Source: Cohnella pontilimi
Lineage (GTDB): Bacteria > Bacillota > Bacilli > Paenibacillales > Paenibacillaceae
Length of the DNA stretch: 64,000 bases
Direction of reading: 5' to 3'
NCBI RefSeq assembly: GCF_005049045.1
Contig: NZ_SUPK01000002.1
Location: 372,001 to 436,000 of the forward strand
The notes under the pieces were generated by a model. The model was not told the origin of the DNA. It ran no database searches and worked only from the letters and a program-made list of their open reading frames with translations. Positions 54,095-63,241 of the stretch are shown here, piece after piece (positions within the stretch are counted from its first letter, which is position 1; every line of letters begins with the position of its first letter). The position numbers were made by a program, and so were the translations under genes.

Positions 54095-55488
54095 TCTAAT
54101 CCCTCCATTGAGATCCATTTTTCGGTGCACAACTGCATAATCTCGTTCCAATCGTACGCGAGCCGCACGATATCCTCTTCGATCAGCTCCGTCCCCGTCT
54201 GTACTTCGATGATCTCCATTTCGATTTCCGCCCGCAAACTGTGTCTGCTGTCTCTGGAGATCTTGACGACGTCACCCGACTGAACCGGAAAACGTTCGCC
54301 GTTCAGCACCATCTGTCCCTGGCCGGAAACGACCGTCCACACCTCGTCTCTCAGCTGATGGTACTGGTAGCTTAGGTTCCGGCCGGGCGCGACGCGAATT
54401 CTTTTGGTCAGCACTTCGTTGCCGTCCGGATATTTCAAATAATCGAGCACCCGGTAACGTCCCCACCGCCGCTCCTCATACATCGGACGTTGATCCGAAT
54501 GCTTCATGACTTCTTTGACCGCCGGACTCGACGATTTGTCTGCCACGAGAATACCGTCCGGGCTTGCCGCTACGACGACATTCGATAAATTAAGCAGCGT
54601 TACGGGAATTTCGAGTTCATTGATCACGTGCGTATTGTGCGACTCGCCGCTAATAATTCCTTTGCCGATTAACGCGGTTTCAATTTCCTCCGTCAGCGTG
54701 TTCCACGTTCCGAGATCCTTCCAATCTCCCTCATAAGGCGTCGCGACAATATGAGCAGCTCTCTCTACGATTTCGTAGTCGAAACTGATCTTCGGAAGCT
54801 TACTGTACCGCTTCGACATCTCCTCGTACTGAATCGGTAAATTGTTCGCAATCAAAATATTAATGAGAAAATCGAGCTTGAACGCAAATACGCCGCAATT
54901 CCAAAGCGCATTCCGTTCCATCATGGCCGCCGCTTCTTCTTTGCGCGGCTTCTCTTTAAAACTGTGCACCTTTACAAATCTTTCATCCGCTCGTGTGTTG
55001 CTGTCCGGTACGATATAACCATAATTCTCCGAAGGATACGTCGGTTTCACCCCGATCAGGGCCAAATCCGCGCCGGTGTCGTTCAGAACAAGATCAAGCT
55101 CTTTGGCCTTCCGGAAGAAGGAGTCGTCCACATACGGGTCGACAGGCATCACGACGATGGTTTCGTTCAGACTGACTCCCTGAATGGAATATAAGTAGGC
55201 GGCCGCCAGCGCGATGGCCGGAAAGGTATCTCTTCTTTCCGGTTCGATGATCACTTCGATCTCGCTCCCGAGCTGGCTGTATATCATATCTGCCTGCGGT
55301 TTGCCGGTCGCAATATAAGCATGTTCGCGTAACCCGGCATTGCCGATTTGCCTCCACACACGCTGAACCATGGACTCCCGTTCACCGTCGGCGTTATTCA
55401 GCACCTTCAGGAATTGTTTGGAGCGTGAATCGTTCGAAAGCGGCCAGAGCCGTTTACCCGAGCCTCCTGAAAGAAGGACAATTTTCAT
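54091..55488 (-). CDS. manC: Mannose-1-phosphate guanylyltransferase / mannose-6-phosphate isomerase (ManC/XanB type)
   Basis: A 465-residue bifunctional protein. The N-terminal nucleotidyltransferase has LLSGGSGKRLWPLSNDSRSK and the FKEKP motif (SFKEKPRKEEA). The C-terminal cupin isomerase has RRWGRYRVLDY, LSYQYHQLRDEVWTVVSG and GDVVKISR, with the metal-binding Gln/His residues in place. Together the two activities make GDP-mannose from fructose-6-phosphate, with a phosphomannomutase supplied elsewhere. This type is found in xanthan, alginate and paenan clusters. It overlaps ugd by 4 bases. Confidence 0.94.
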   Translation of the reverse strand: MKIVLLSGGSGKRLWPLSNDSRSKQFLKVLNNADGERESMVQRVWRQIGNAGLREHAYIATGKPQADMIYSQLGSEIEVIIEPERRDTFPAIALAAAYLYSIQGVSLNETIVVMPVDPYVDDSFFRKAKELDLVLNDTGADLALIGVKPTYPSENYGYIVPDSNTRADERFVKVHSFKEKPRKEEAAAMMERNALWNCGVFAFKLDFLINILIANNLPIQYEEMSKRYSKLPKISFDYEIVERAAHIVATPYEGDWKDLGTWNTLTEEIETALIGKGIISGESHNTHVINELEIPVTLLNLSNVVVAASPDGILVADKSSSPAVKEVMKHSDQRPMYEERRWGRYRVLDYLKYPDGNEVLTKRIRVAPGRNLSYQYHQLRDEVWTVVSGQGQMVLNGERFPVQSGDVVKISRDSRHSLRAEIEMEIIEVQTGTELIEEDIVRLAYDWNEIMQLCTEKWISMEGLE

Positions 55489-55507
55489 GGCGTTTCCTCC
55501 CGTTACG

Positions 55508-56488
55508 TTATGTAATCACCGACCGGCGGTCGGATACCCCGTCGTTCATGACGACCAATCGCGCGGATTCTACTCCGCTCGTCCAAGTATGATAGTAGTT
55601 GGAATTTTTGCCGTAGGAGTTATCCAACAGCGTATGGGGCTTGTCCATCAAGCAGGACAAAATATGGCCATGCAGCCTGGAAGTTTGCACGGTCCGATAT
55701 CCGCTGAAGCGTTTGACGGCTTTGCCCACCAGGTAATCGGTATACTTGCCCCAGATTGCCTGCATCAGCACTGGCCCTCTTCCTTTTCTGAACATGTTCA
55801 TCATCATATGAATCGCCTTTTTTTCTATCCGGTTATAAAGCGTTGTCCAGTCCAGCATATCGCCCTGTCCGGTCTTTTCCAGCGACTGCTGCTCTGTCGT
55901 CTTCTCGATATCCGTTCGGAAGAAACAGAGCAGGTCTTTGCCCGGGGTCGTTTTGGACCGGATCGGCCATAATTGATGGGCCATGTCCGGCGACAAATAG
56001 ACTCGGCATTGATGGAATTTACGCGTAGCCATCTCATAAGACAAGGTGTCGCGGACATACAGATGGACATCACGATGCCCGTTGAAAATTTGCGCCGTTC
56101 GGTCGAACTCGGACTCCTTCCTGTAAAATATCGTTTGCGGAAGGATCACGATGCGATGGTGCGGATATCGGGCAACGATTCTCTCTCGCAGCTTTTGGTG
56201 CGCCGGATACAGGTCGCCGAAGTTGCCGCCGCCGTGAAGGACGATGATATGGTCTTTCGGAATCTTCAGCGTGTCGGGAAAATCAAGGACACTGTAACGG
56301 GCACGGACTCGAATGTCATGCTCTTTGAAAAAAGCCTCCGTGCCTTTCATGATCAACAAGTCTCCGCCGTTGCTATGAACGGGATAATCCAAATAGAAAA
56401 TGTCAGAGCCTTGCGGAATGACGTTTAAAATTTGGTTTAGCCGCTTTTTCAGCTCATTCATCGGGTGAACGTTCGATGCCATGTGCAA
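55508..56488 (-). CDS. Polysaccharide pyruvyl transferase family protein
   Basis: A 326-residue enzyme expected to put pyruvate ketals on sugar residues of the exopolysaccharide. Family marks are SNGGDLLIMKGTEAFF near residue 40, IIVLHGGGNFGDLYPAHQ near 80, RDTLSYEMA, and the C-terminal TSRLHGHILSCLMDKPH with NSYGKNSNYY. The arrangement resembles GumL and EpsO. It starts with TTG at 56488, 7 bases after GGAGAG; an ATG two codons later is possible. Confidence 0.92.
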   Translation of the reverse strand: MHMASNVHPMNELKKRLNQILNVIPQGSDIFYLDYPVHSNGGDLLIMKGTEAFFKEHDIRVRARYSVLDFPDTLKIPKDHIIVLHGGGNFGDLYPAHQKLRERIVARYPHHRIVILPQTIFYRKESEFDRTAQIFNGHRDVHLYVRDTLSYEMATRKFHQCRVYLSPDMAHQLWPIRSKTTPGKDLLCFFRTDIEKTTEQQSLEKTGQGDMLDWTTLYNRIEKKAIHMMMNMFRKGRGPVLMQAIWGKYTDYLVGKAVKRFSGYRTVQTSRLHGHILSCLMDKPHTLLDNSYGKNSNYYHTWTSGVESARLVVMNDGVSDRRSVIT

Positions 56489-56489
56489 T

Positions 56490-57842
56490 TCAACGCTCTC
56501 CTTTGCCTAGTTCTTTCCTCTGTAAACGCTCCGCTAAAAAACGGAAATCGTTTCTTTCAAACAGCAGCCCGCTCATGGGGACATGGAAGACGATTCGCAT
56601 CGCGGCCATGGTCACAATCATCCGGATGACAGCGCCTATTAGTAAAGCAAGCGCGATTCCGTTCAGTCCGAATATCGGGGTGAATAAGAACAGGAATCCG
56701 ATCGTCACCGCAATGGCGATCATTTGGCGCGCCAACACAAGACCGGGCCGCCCCATCGCATTGAACGACGAAGCCAGAATCCACGAGCCGCCTCCGAGAA
56801 TACATTCCGCGGAAAGCAAGTAAAATGCGGTTGTCGCCTCGAGAAACGGCGTGCCGAACAAAAGCGACAACAGGAACCGTCCGATGAATAGGCTCGGGAT
56901 GGCGACGATCGTCATGAGAAGGAGAGACAGCCGAAACGCCCGGCCGACCGTTGCGATGATTTTATCCTTGTCCATGCCGGTTACTTTCGGAAAAATGACA
57001 TTGGTGATCGCCATCTGAACGACGTTGAATACACGGGACAGCGCGTAGACGACCGTGTAAAGGCCAAGATCCTTCGCGGTAAGCATCGACAGGATGATGA
57101 TTTTATCGAATTGGGCGTACAGCGTGCCGAGAAGTTCGACGCCGAACACTTTGCTGCCGTATCCGAACAAGGCCTTCGCCGCCATCCGGTTGACCAAGAC
57201 TGTGAACCGAGCGACAGGAATGAATGCCCGCAGGCTGTATAACGCCCAAACCATCACCAGCACACTGGTCACCAGAAAAACAAGCGAAGCCGCTTGAAGG
57301 CTTGCATGACCGATCGCGCCTAGTGCGATCAGTCCGGCCACGTTGAACAGCGGAGCATATAAACGTACGCCGTTATACACATGAAAATGGCCGGTGCTCT
57401 GAGCCAGCGCCGCGATCAAATTAACGCCCAGTATGATCGGAAGCATCAACACCGTGTACCAGCGCGCGATCTCAATGACGACATCCGGATAGTTCCCCAG
57501 CCAGACCGGAAGCCAAATCCAGGCGATGATGCCGGCGGCGATGCTGACGGGAATTTGGAACAGAAAGCCTGCCTGTACAAAGTCTCCCGCGCTTCCTTTG
57601 TTTTGCTTCATGTTGTAAATCAGCGAAGTCGGCAGCCCGAATCCTGTGAGCCCCGCCAACAACGTCGGCCAAAAAAGAATGGCCGAAAACTCGCCTTTGC
57701 CGACGACCCCGAACATGCGTGCCGTTACGATCGAGGTCACCGTGCTTACAACCATGATCAGGAGGTTCGTTGCGCTGGTGCGAAGAATCGTCTGGGCAAG
57801 ACCGCCGCTTTTCCACGCTTTACGAATGGCCAATTGTGTCAT
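56490..57842 (-). CDS. Wzx-type polysaccharide flippase
   Basis: A 450-residue membrane protein of the MATE-like polysaccharide biosynthesis (Wzx/MOP) family with about 12-14 hydrophobic segments. N-terminal marks are TNLLIMVVSTVTSIVTARMF and GEFSAILFWPTLLAGLTGFG. It should carry lipid-linked repeat units across the membrane for the Wzy-type polymerase at 63238. It lies one base from the pyruvyl transferase start. Confidence 0.93.
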   Translation of the reverse strand: MTQLAIRKAWKSGGLAQTILRTSATNLLIMVVSTVTSIVTARMFGVVGKGEFSAILFWPTLLAGLTGFGLPTSLIYNMKQNKGSAGDFVQAGFLFQIPVSIAAGIIAWIWLPVWLGNYPDVVIEIARWYTVLMLPIILGVNLIAALAQSTGHFHVYNGVRLYAPLFNVAGLIALGAIGHASLQAASLVFLVTSVLVMVWALYSLRAFIPVARFTVLVNRMAAKALFGYGSKVFGVELLGTLYAQFDKIIILSMLTAKDLGLYTVVYALSRVFNVVQMAITNVIFPKVTGMDKDKIIATVGRAFRLSLLLMTIVAIPSLFIGRFLLSLLFGTPFLEATTAFYLLSAECILGGGSWILASSFNAMGRPGLVLARQMIAIAVTIGFLFLFTPIFGLNGIALALLIGAVIRMIVTMAAMRIVFHVPMSGLLFERNDFRFLAERLQRKELGKGER

Positions 57843-57851
57843 GATTTCCAG

Positions 57852-58751
57852 TCAACCCCTGCTGTTGTAGCGCAGAATACCGATAATCGATCCGTTGCGG
57901 TAATAAACGTGAACGACCTGCCGGATGAATGTTTTAAAATGAAAAATCGAGAACAGCGACTTTGCGACAGCTTGCAGCATACGGACCGTATGCTTGGCGA
58001 CGGCCAGAACGCTTCTATCCTGCCGCTTCACTGCATCGCTCACCCCCTGCCAAAAAATCCGCTTCAAGAACCATTTCTTGGTCGTTCGTTCTTTGGCGAT
58101 TTTGTGCTGAACCCGTGCGAACGGCGTGTAGTACACCTTATAGCGATCGCGGAGTCTCGCGATCAGCTCGCTTTCCTCACTCGAAAGCAAGTTTGTACCT
58201 ACTCGTCCCAAATCTTCGCGAAACGGTGCGATATGACGGAAGACCGACTTCCGAAAGGCAACATTCGCGCCGTAAGGAATCGCCGGAGACGGCATCTCCG
58301 TCACTTCCCCGGAATAATCAAGGATGGTGAAAACCGATCGATGTTCGTCGGGAACCCAATCCGGCTCCCCGGCCTCCCAGATCGGATCGATTTTGCCGCC
58401 GACGCAGCCGATGGCCGGATCACGCTCAAAGACGTCGACCATGTGCCGCACCCAATGGCTTGAAGCGAGCGCATCGTCATCCAGGAAGAGTATGTATTCG
58501 CCTTTCGCTTCCCTGATCGCCCGGTTCCGGGCAACCGAGAGACCCAGCTTATTTTCGAAAAGATAGCGTATCCTCGGACCATGCCGTTGCCGCAAGTCGT
58601 TGACCACTTGGACCGTATTGTCCGTCGATCGGTTGTCGATGACGACAATCTCGATTTCATTCGGATCATAACTTTGCGCAAGGACGCTCATGACCGCCTC
58701 ACCGGTGTCCTTGGCCCGGTTATGAGAACAGATCGCAACCGTAACCTTCAT
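57852..58751 (-). CDS. Glycosyltransferase family 2
   Basis: A 299-residue GT-A enzyme. It starts MKVTVAICSHNRAKDTGEAV, with VIDNRSTDNT and the metal-binding FLDDDALAS (DxD) near residue 95. The acceptor motif SSEESELIARLRDRY (ED-like) lies near 205. A basic and hydrophobic C-terminal stretch may contact the membrane. Donor and linkage cannot be told. The ATG at 58751 is 2 bases after the upstream stop. Confidence 0.92.
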   Translation of the reverse strand: MKVTVAICSHNRAKDTGEAVMSVLAQSYDPNEIEIVVIDNRSTDNTVQVVNDLRQRHGPRIRYLFENKLGLSVARNRAIREAKGEYILFLDDDALASSHWVRHMVDVFERDPAIGCVGGKIDPIWEAGEPDWVPDEHRSVFTILDYSGEVTEMPSPAIPYGANVAFRKSVFRHIAPFREDLGRVGTNLLSSEESELIARLRDRYKVYYTPFARVQHKIAKERTTKKWFLKRIFWQGVSDAVKRQDRSVLAVAKHTVRMLQAVAKSLFSIFHFKTFIRQVVHVYYRNGSIIGILRYNSRG

Positions 58752-58753
58752 CG

Positions 58754-59785
58754 CTATTCCCATCCTTGATAAACGTTTTTCATCTTCTGCGCGATCGTAC
58801 TCCAATCCAACTCCTTCAGCACCTCTTCATACTTGGCCGTTGTTTCTGCTTTTTTCACATTTAAGGCCGCTTTCATCGCGTTCGCGAGTCCGCTGCCGTC
58901 GGCCGGATCATAACGGACGACCATATCTTCCCGAAAGTACTCGTCGATGAAATCATTTTCCGGCATCACGATCAGCTTCTGGAACGACAGTCCGAGGATC
59001 GCCGTACCGGACGTCGTAATTTCTTTGTACGGCATGACCATGACGTCGGCAGCGCGGATCAGATCGGCCACCTCTTCATCCGGGATGAACCGCAGGTCCG
59101 GAATGATATTTTCGGTATTGTCCAAGCGTTTGAGGTAGGCCTCCATCTCACGGTCCGCTTTCCCCGCTATGATTAAATAGCGATTTGGGGTTTTGATCGC
59201 TTGGAAGGATTCGATCAAGTCCTCGACACCCTTGTATGCTTTGATAGCACCGAGAAACAAATAGACTCCGTCAGCTTCGTGAATATGGTAACGGCTTCTG
59301 AAATCGACTCCTTGCGGTTTGTATACGCCCAAATAATGTCCGTGCTTCACAACGTAAATCTTGTTTGCCGGCACGTTGAACTCCGCCATTACCTTCTTCT
59401 TGATCGACTCGGAAGCGACGATCAGTTTGCCGCAAAATCGGCAAATCAGCGTTCGCATGAACCGCTCCATCTTTCGGAACTTGACTTCGTGCGGGTACAG
59501 GTTGTGAATGGTCCATATCAACTGAACCTTTTTCAGCTTCAACCACACCATGGTCAAGACAAAAATGAAAGATTTGACGATAAACAACAGTGGATTGCGA
59601 TGCTGATACGCATGATGCACCCAGTGCACGTGCACGATGTCCCCCGGTTTCGTTGGACCGATGTGCAGCATCAGCTTGCCGTGCTTCAAATCTCTAATGT
59701 CCAAACCTGCGGCGCACAGTGAATCCGACAATAAATTACTGTACCGATTCAACTGGCTCGTTTTCGGCCACATCCATACTTTCAT
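58754..59785 (-). CDS. Glycosyltransferase (GT-B, family 1/4-like)
   Basis: A 343-residue GT-B enzyme. The N-terminal half has GDIVHVHWVHHAYQHRNP and a membrane-associating segment (LLFIVKSFIFVLTMVWLKL). The C-terminal half has LFLGAIKAYKGVEDLIESF and the late acidic region MPYKEITTSGTAILGLSF in place of the classical E-x7-E. It starts at 59785 with GGGAGAG upstream. It may add mannose or glucuronate to the lipid-linked unit, but the donor is not determined. Confidence 0.88.
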   Translation of the reverse strand: MKVWMWPKTSQLNRYSNLLSDSLCAAGLDIRDLKHGKLMLHIGPTKPGDIVHVHWVHHAYQHRNPLLFIVKSFIFVLTMVWLKLKKVQLIWTIHNLYPHEVKFRKMERFMRTLICRFCGKLIVASESIKKKVMAEFNVPANKIYVVKHGHYLGVYKPQGVDFRSRYHIHEADGVYLFLGAIKAYKGVEDLIESFQAIKTPNRYLIIAGKADREMEAYLKRLDNTENIIPDLRFIPDEEVADLIRAADVMVMPYKEITTSGTAILGLSFQKLIVMPENDFIDEYFREDMVVRYDPADGSGLANAMKAALNVKKAETTAKYEEVLKELDWSTIAQKMKNVYQGWE

Positions 59786-59812
59786 CCCATACTCTCCCTA
59801 GCCTTGCAGAAA

Positions 59813-60376
59813 TCATTTCCACCTGACGTCCCGCTTGATCTCCTTCGCAGGTATTCCCGCTACGAGCGTATGGGGGTGGACATTTTTCGTGACCACAGAC
59901 CCTGCGGCCACGACGGCTCCGTTGCCGATCGCCACCCCTTTCAAAATCGTCGATTTGCAGCCGATCCAGACCTCATCTCCGATGACGATCGGCTTCGTCG
60001 ACGAGGTGCCGGCAATTTCATGGTAGTCGGTATCCGAAATGACGACGTCCCATGAGATCGCGCACGCCTTGCCGATCCGAACCGAATCCTTGGCCATAAT
60101 CTCCGTCCGGCGGTTAATATAGGTCCGGTCACCGATCACGATCTCCGCTCCGGGCTGATCCAGATAAAAATTTACTCTGTCATAGAGCATGACCTTATCG
60201 CCGAGTATCAATTTCGTATCTTTGCATTTCGAGACGATATGAGAACCGGATACTTGGATCCATGACCCGCTTTTCGTCGTTCTGAGCGCAAAGAATGCAC
60301 CTCTCAGCACGCGGTTTGCTTTTTTGATGACATGCTTTACATCGCTAATCCTCAATCCGAGACCCCTTTCCAGCAT
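59813..60376 (-). CDS. Hexapeptide-repeat acyltransferase (left-handed beta-helix)
   Basis: A 187-residue LbH acetyltransferase of the WcaF/maltose acetyltransferase kind. Hexapeptide repeats run from about residue 60 (LILGDKVMLYD, IVIGDRTYINRRTEI, VRIGKACAISWD). The catalytic His region is VISDTDYHEIAG, and the end has VWIGCKSTILKGVAIGNG and AGIPAKEI. It probably acetylates the polysaccharide or a precursor. The ATG at 60376 overlaps the upstream stop as TGATG; a TTG at 60355 has a better ribosome site (AAAGGGG) and is an alternative. Confidence 0.88.
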   Translation of the reverse strand: MLERGLGLRISDVKHVIKKANRVLRGAFFALRTTKSGSWIQVSGSHIVSKCKDTKLILGDKVMLYDRVNFYLDQPGAEIVIGDRTYINRRTEIMAKDSVRIGKACAISWDVVISDTDYHEIAGTSSTKPIVIGDEVWIGCKSTILKGVAIGNGAVVAAGSVVTKNVHPHTLVAGIPAKEIKRDVRWK

Positions 60377-60948
60377 CAGTTGAACCGGCGTATCCAATCT
60401 TGCGGAACGTCGATATCACGGATGACTTTGGCGGGAGTGCCTCCTGCCAGTACATTTGCCGGTATGCTCCGCGTCACGATGCTGCCGGACGCGATCACGG
60501 AATTGGGGCCGATCGTTACGCCCGGAAGAATGACGGCCCCTCTGCCGATCCAGACGTTGTCCGAAATGACAATGTCTTTGCTCCGGGAGCGGTCCTGCCG
60601 ATCCACCGGATGAAAGTTCGAATCGATAATGTTCACCATGGGGCCAATGATGGTATGGTCACCGATCCGAATCGATTTCGTGCAGCCGATATCCAAACCA
60701 TAGTTGAAAAACACGTTGTCTCCGATCCACAGCTTGGCCTGTTTATCGATCGTTATGGAAGACGGAAAAGGTTTGGCGTGGAAAGAAACATTCCGTCCGA
60801 CAATGAACTCGCCTTTGTTTTTGACCGTCAATTTCCCGCTAATCCGGCTGAGTTTGCCGACGGAGTCGGCTTTGAACGGCAGAACGACGGCGCCCTTCAG
60901 CACAGCCAGCAGCTTGCCGATCGTGATTTGATGCAAAGGGATGCTCAT
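60376..60948 (-). CDS. Hexapeptide-repeat acyltransferase (second copy)
   Basis: A 190-residue LbH acyltransferase. Its repeats include LWIGDNVFFNYGLDIGC, IRIGDHTIIGPMVNI and VWIGRGAVILPGVTIGPNS, with the catalytic IIDSNFHPVDR histidine, closing with LAGGTPAKVIRDI. It shares its fold with the next gene, but the two are diverged rather than a recent duplicate. Two acylation sites on the polymer are suggested. Confidence 0.9.
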   Translation of the reverse strand: MSIPLHQITIGKLLAVLKGAVVLPFKADSVGKLSRISGKLTVKNKGEFIVGRNVSFHAKPFPSSITIDKQAKLWIGDNVFFNYGLDIGCTKSIRIGDHTIIGPMVNIIDSNFHPVDRQDRSRSKDIVISDNVWIGRGAVILPGVTIGPNSVIASGSIVTRSIPANVLAGGTPAKVIRDIDVPQDWIRRFN

Positions 60949-60952
60949 GCGG

Positions 60953-62071
60953 TCATCCCGCCGGATCCGGCTTGAAGCTCGGCGCCATTATCGAGTTGTA
61001 GGTGTGCTCTACCTTGGCGGCGATCATCCTCATGTGAAAGTCGTTCATGACGCTGGCATGACCTCGCCTGGAAAGCTCTTGATGGTTGACGGCCTTGTTG
61101 TACACACGCCGGATGGTTCGATATAACTCTTCTACATCCCCATCCTTCACGATGAACCCGCCTCTTGTCTCCCGGATGATTTCCGGCGCCCCGCCGGAAT
61201 CCGAAACGATGACGGGCGTCTGCGCAAGCAACGATTCGATGATGACTCTGCCGAACGGCTCGTTGAGCGAGAAATTAATCGTAAGATCGCACTCTTTCAT
61301 CAAGTCCAGCGGATTCTTGCTGTGGCCGTAAAAGATAATGTTTTCCTCCAAGCCATACTCGATTGCCTTCCGGATCAAATCGTTGAAATAGCCTTCCGAC
61401 CCGTCCACGGATGCGTCGCCCACAATGAACAGCTTCCAGTTATAGATGCCGGCGTCGGCAAGCTTCTTGACGGCTTCCATGATGAGATGATATCTTTTCC
61501 ACTCCACAATTCGTCCGAATGTCCCGATGACCAGCGTATCGTCCTGCATAAAGACACGGCTTTTTGACGTTACGGCCAATTCCGGATCGACACCGTTGTA
61601 AATGATCGTCTTGTTGCCGCCTTGCAGAGAGTTGGCCACAAAGCGCGAAATGCAAATCACCCGGTCAAAAAACCTTGGCAGCACATGGTTAAACATACGC
61701 AAATGCGTATAGTCCCTGTGATGCCACACCAGTTTGCACTTCGTCATAAATTTGAGCGGAGCCGTATACCAAGGTGCCCGCCATCCGTTTGCATGCACGA
61801 TCTCGATTCGGTGTTTCTTCACGAACGACTTGATCCGAAACACGGTTTCCAGATAGCCGAAGCCGAATCGTTTTTTGATGCTGTTCAAGCGGAGCGGGAA
61901 GTGCTTGTACTTCGTTCTTATTTCATTCAAATAGGCGGTGTCGGGAGGGCTGAGCAAAAAAAGATTGTATTTTGACGTATCCAAGTAATTGATCAAATGG
62001 ATCAGGCTTTGTTCGGCGCCTCCCTTCCGATCCGCGTGGGTAACAAACATGACGTTCGTTTTTCCGTTCAT
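60953..62071 (-). CDS. Glycosyltransferase family 4
   Basis: A 372-residue GT-B enzyme. It begins with NVMFVTHADRKGGAEQSLIH, then IVHANGWRAPWYTAPLK, the donor-side GTFGRIVEWKRYHLIMEAV near residue 200, and the catalytic ESLLAQTPVIVSDSGGAPE with EPFGRVIIE (E-x7-E) near 290. The retaining GT4 family includes many mannosyl- and glucosyltransferases of capsule clusters. It starts directly after the previous stop. Confidence 0.93.
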   Translation of the reverse strand: MNGKTNVMFVTHADRKGGAEQSLIHLINYLDTSKYNLFLLSPPDTAYLNEIRTKYKHFPLRLNSIKKRFGFGYLETVFRIKSFVKKHRIEIVHANGWRAPWYTAPLKFMTKCKLVWHHRDYTHLRMFNHVLPRFFDRVICISRFVANSLQGGNKTIIYNGVDPELAVTSKSRVFMQDDTLVIGTFGRIVEWKRYHLIMEAVKKLADAGIYNWKLFIVGDASVDGSEGYFNDLIRKAIEYGLEENIIFYGHSKNPLDLMKECDLTINFSLNEPFGRVIIESLLAQTPVIVSDSGGAPEIIRETRGGFIVKDGDVEELYRTIRRVYNKAVNHQELSRRGHASVMNDFHMRMIAAKVEHTYNSIMAPSFKPDPAG

Positions 62072-63241
62072 TCAAAGCACCTGCTTTACGGGATAACCGG
62101 GATTTAACGATTCGATAAAACCTTTCAGCACCTCTTTATGGTTGTAATGCTTCCGCAGGAAATTTTGCGATGACTCCAGCAGCGCTTTCGCCTCCCGGGG
62201 ATGCTCGAACAGCCGCTTGATCTTCCGGTAAAAATCGTCCGGCTTGTCGGCAATCATGATATGCTCACCGTCCGCAAGTCCCGTGCCCTCATTCCCGATC
62301 GTCGTCGAAACGACAGGCAAACCGTTCCGGATCGCTTCGATTGTCTTTAACTTGACGCCGGCGCCGTTCCGCATCGGATTGACGAACAAATACCCGCTTT
62401 TGTAAATATCGTCCAAGCTCTTCGGGCTGTCGTGTATCATCACATGGGTCAAATCGAACGATTCGAGCCAACTTAAGCTCTGTTTCCTGCTGTTGCCCGC
62501 CACGATGAATTTGTAACCCGGTTCCTTGAGCATCAGAGGGTGAACATACTCGAGATACCATTGGATCGCTTCCCGGTTATTCGGCATGAACAACGAACCG
62601 ATAAACACGACGTGCTTGGTCTGAAACGTGTTGGAACGAAATGCGGCATTATCGACAGGCGGCGGCAAAAACAAGCTGTTGGCAGAAGGATGTCGCCTCT
62701 GGAAGCTTTCAAACTCCTTGCTGGAAATAAACAAATAGTTGTTCACCTTTTCCAGAATTTTCTTCTGCAGCAGGCCGAACTTGCCGCTCTCCATGTAGTA
62801 ATACATTTTGTGAATCGGATTTTTGGCGCTTCTGGCAAGCGCCTTGAAATAGACCGCTTCATCGTTGTGAACCCGCAGAATGACGTTGTCTTTCCGAATA
62901 TTCGGGTTGTTCAGAATCGGATACACATAGTCGCCCTCGAGCAGCACATAGTCATAGTCCGCATCGAAGTTGACGTATCGCAGCTCGTTTCGCGAACGGG
63001 CCTGCATGGGGATCGCATGCAGAAGATCCGCCAACTTGCTTCTTCGGGAACAAATCTTGATTTCTTCAACATAGGTTTTGACAACCGCCAGGTCCGTCTC
63101 GGAAGGAAGTTGTTTGCCGCATACGACAAGATGAATCTTCCATCCGAGCTCGGACAAAACTTTAATTCTTCCCCAAGTATCGACCCTTCCGCCATGGTCG
63201 GCAGGAAACGGAAAATCGCTGCACACGACAAGTATTTTCAT
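62072..63241 (-). CDS. Glycosyltransferase family 4
   Basis: A 389-residue GT-B enzyme. It starts MKILVVCSDFPFPADHGGRV, with YDYVLLEGDYVYPIL near residue 115 and VVFIGSLFMPNNREAIQWY near 240. The C-terminal donor motif is NGAGVKLKTIEAIRNGLPVV near 315, followed by GNEGTGL. This form resembles glycosyltransferases of exopolysaccharide clusters that act early in repeat-unit assembly. The ATG at 63241 overlaps the upstream stop by 4 bases; the long in-frame extension upstream is antisense-free noise inside the polymerase gene. Confidence 0.9.
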   Translation of the reverse strand: MKILVVCSDFPFPADHGGRVDTWGRIKVLSELGWKIHLVVCGKQLPSETDLAVVKTYVEEIKICSRRSKLADLLHAIPMQARSRNELRYVNFDADYDYVLLEGDYVYPILNNPNIRKDNVILRVHNDEAVYFKALARSAKNPIHKMYYYMESGKFGLLQKKILEKVNNYLFISSKEFESFQRRHPSANSLFLPPPVDNAAFRSNTFQTKHVVFIGSLFMPNNREAIQWYLEYVHPLMLKEPGYKFIVAGNSRKQSLSWLESFDLTHVMIHDSPKSLDDIYKSGYLFVNPMRNGAGVKLKTIEAIRNGLPVVSTTIGNEGTGLADGEHIMIADKPDDFYRKIKRLFEHPREAKALLESSQNFLRKHYNHKEVLKGFIESLNPGYPVKQVL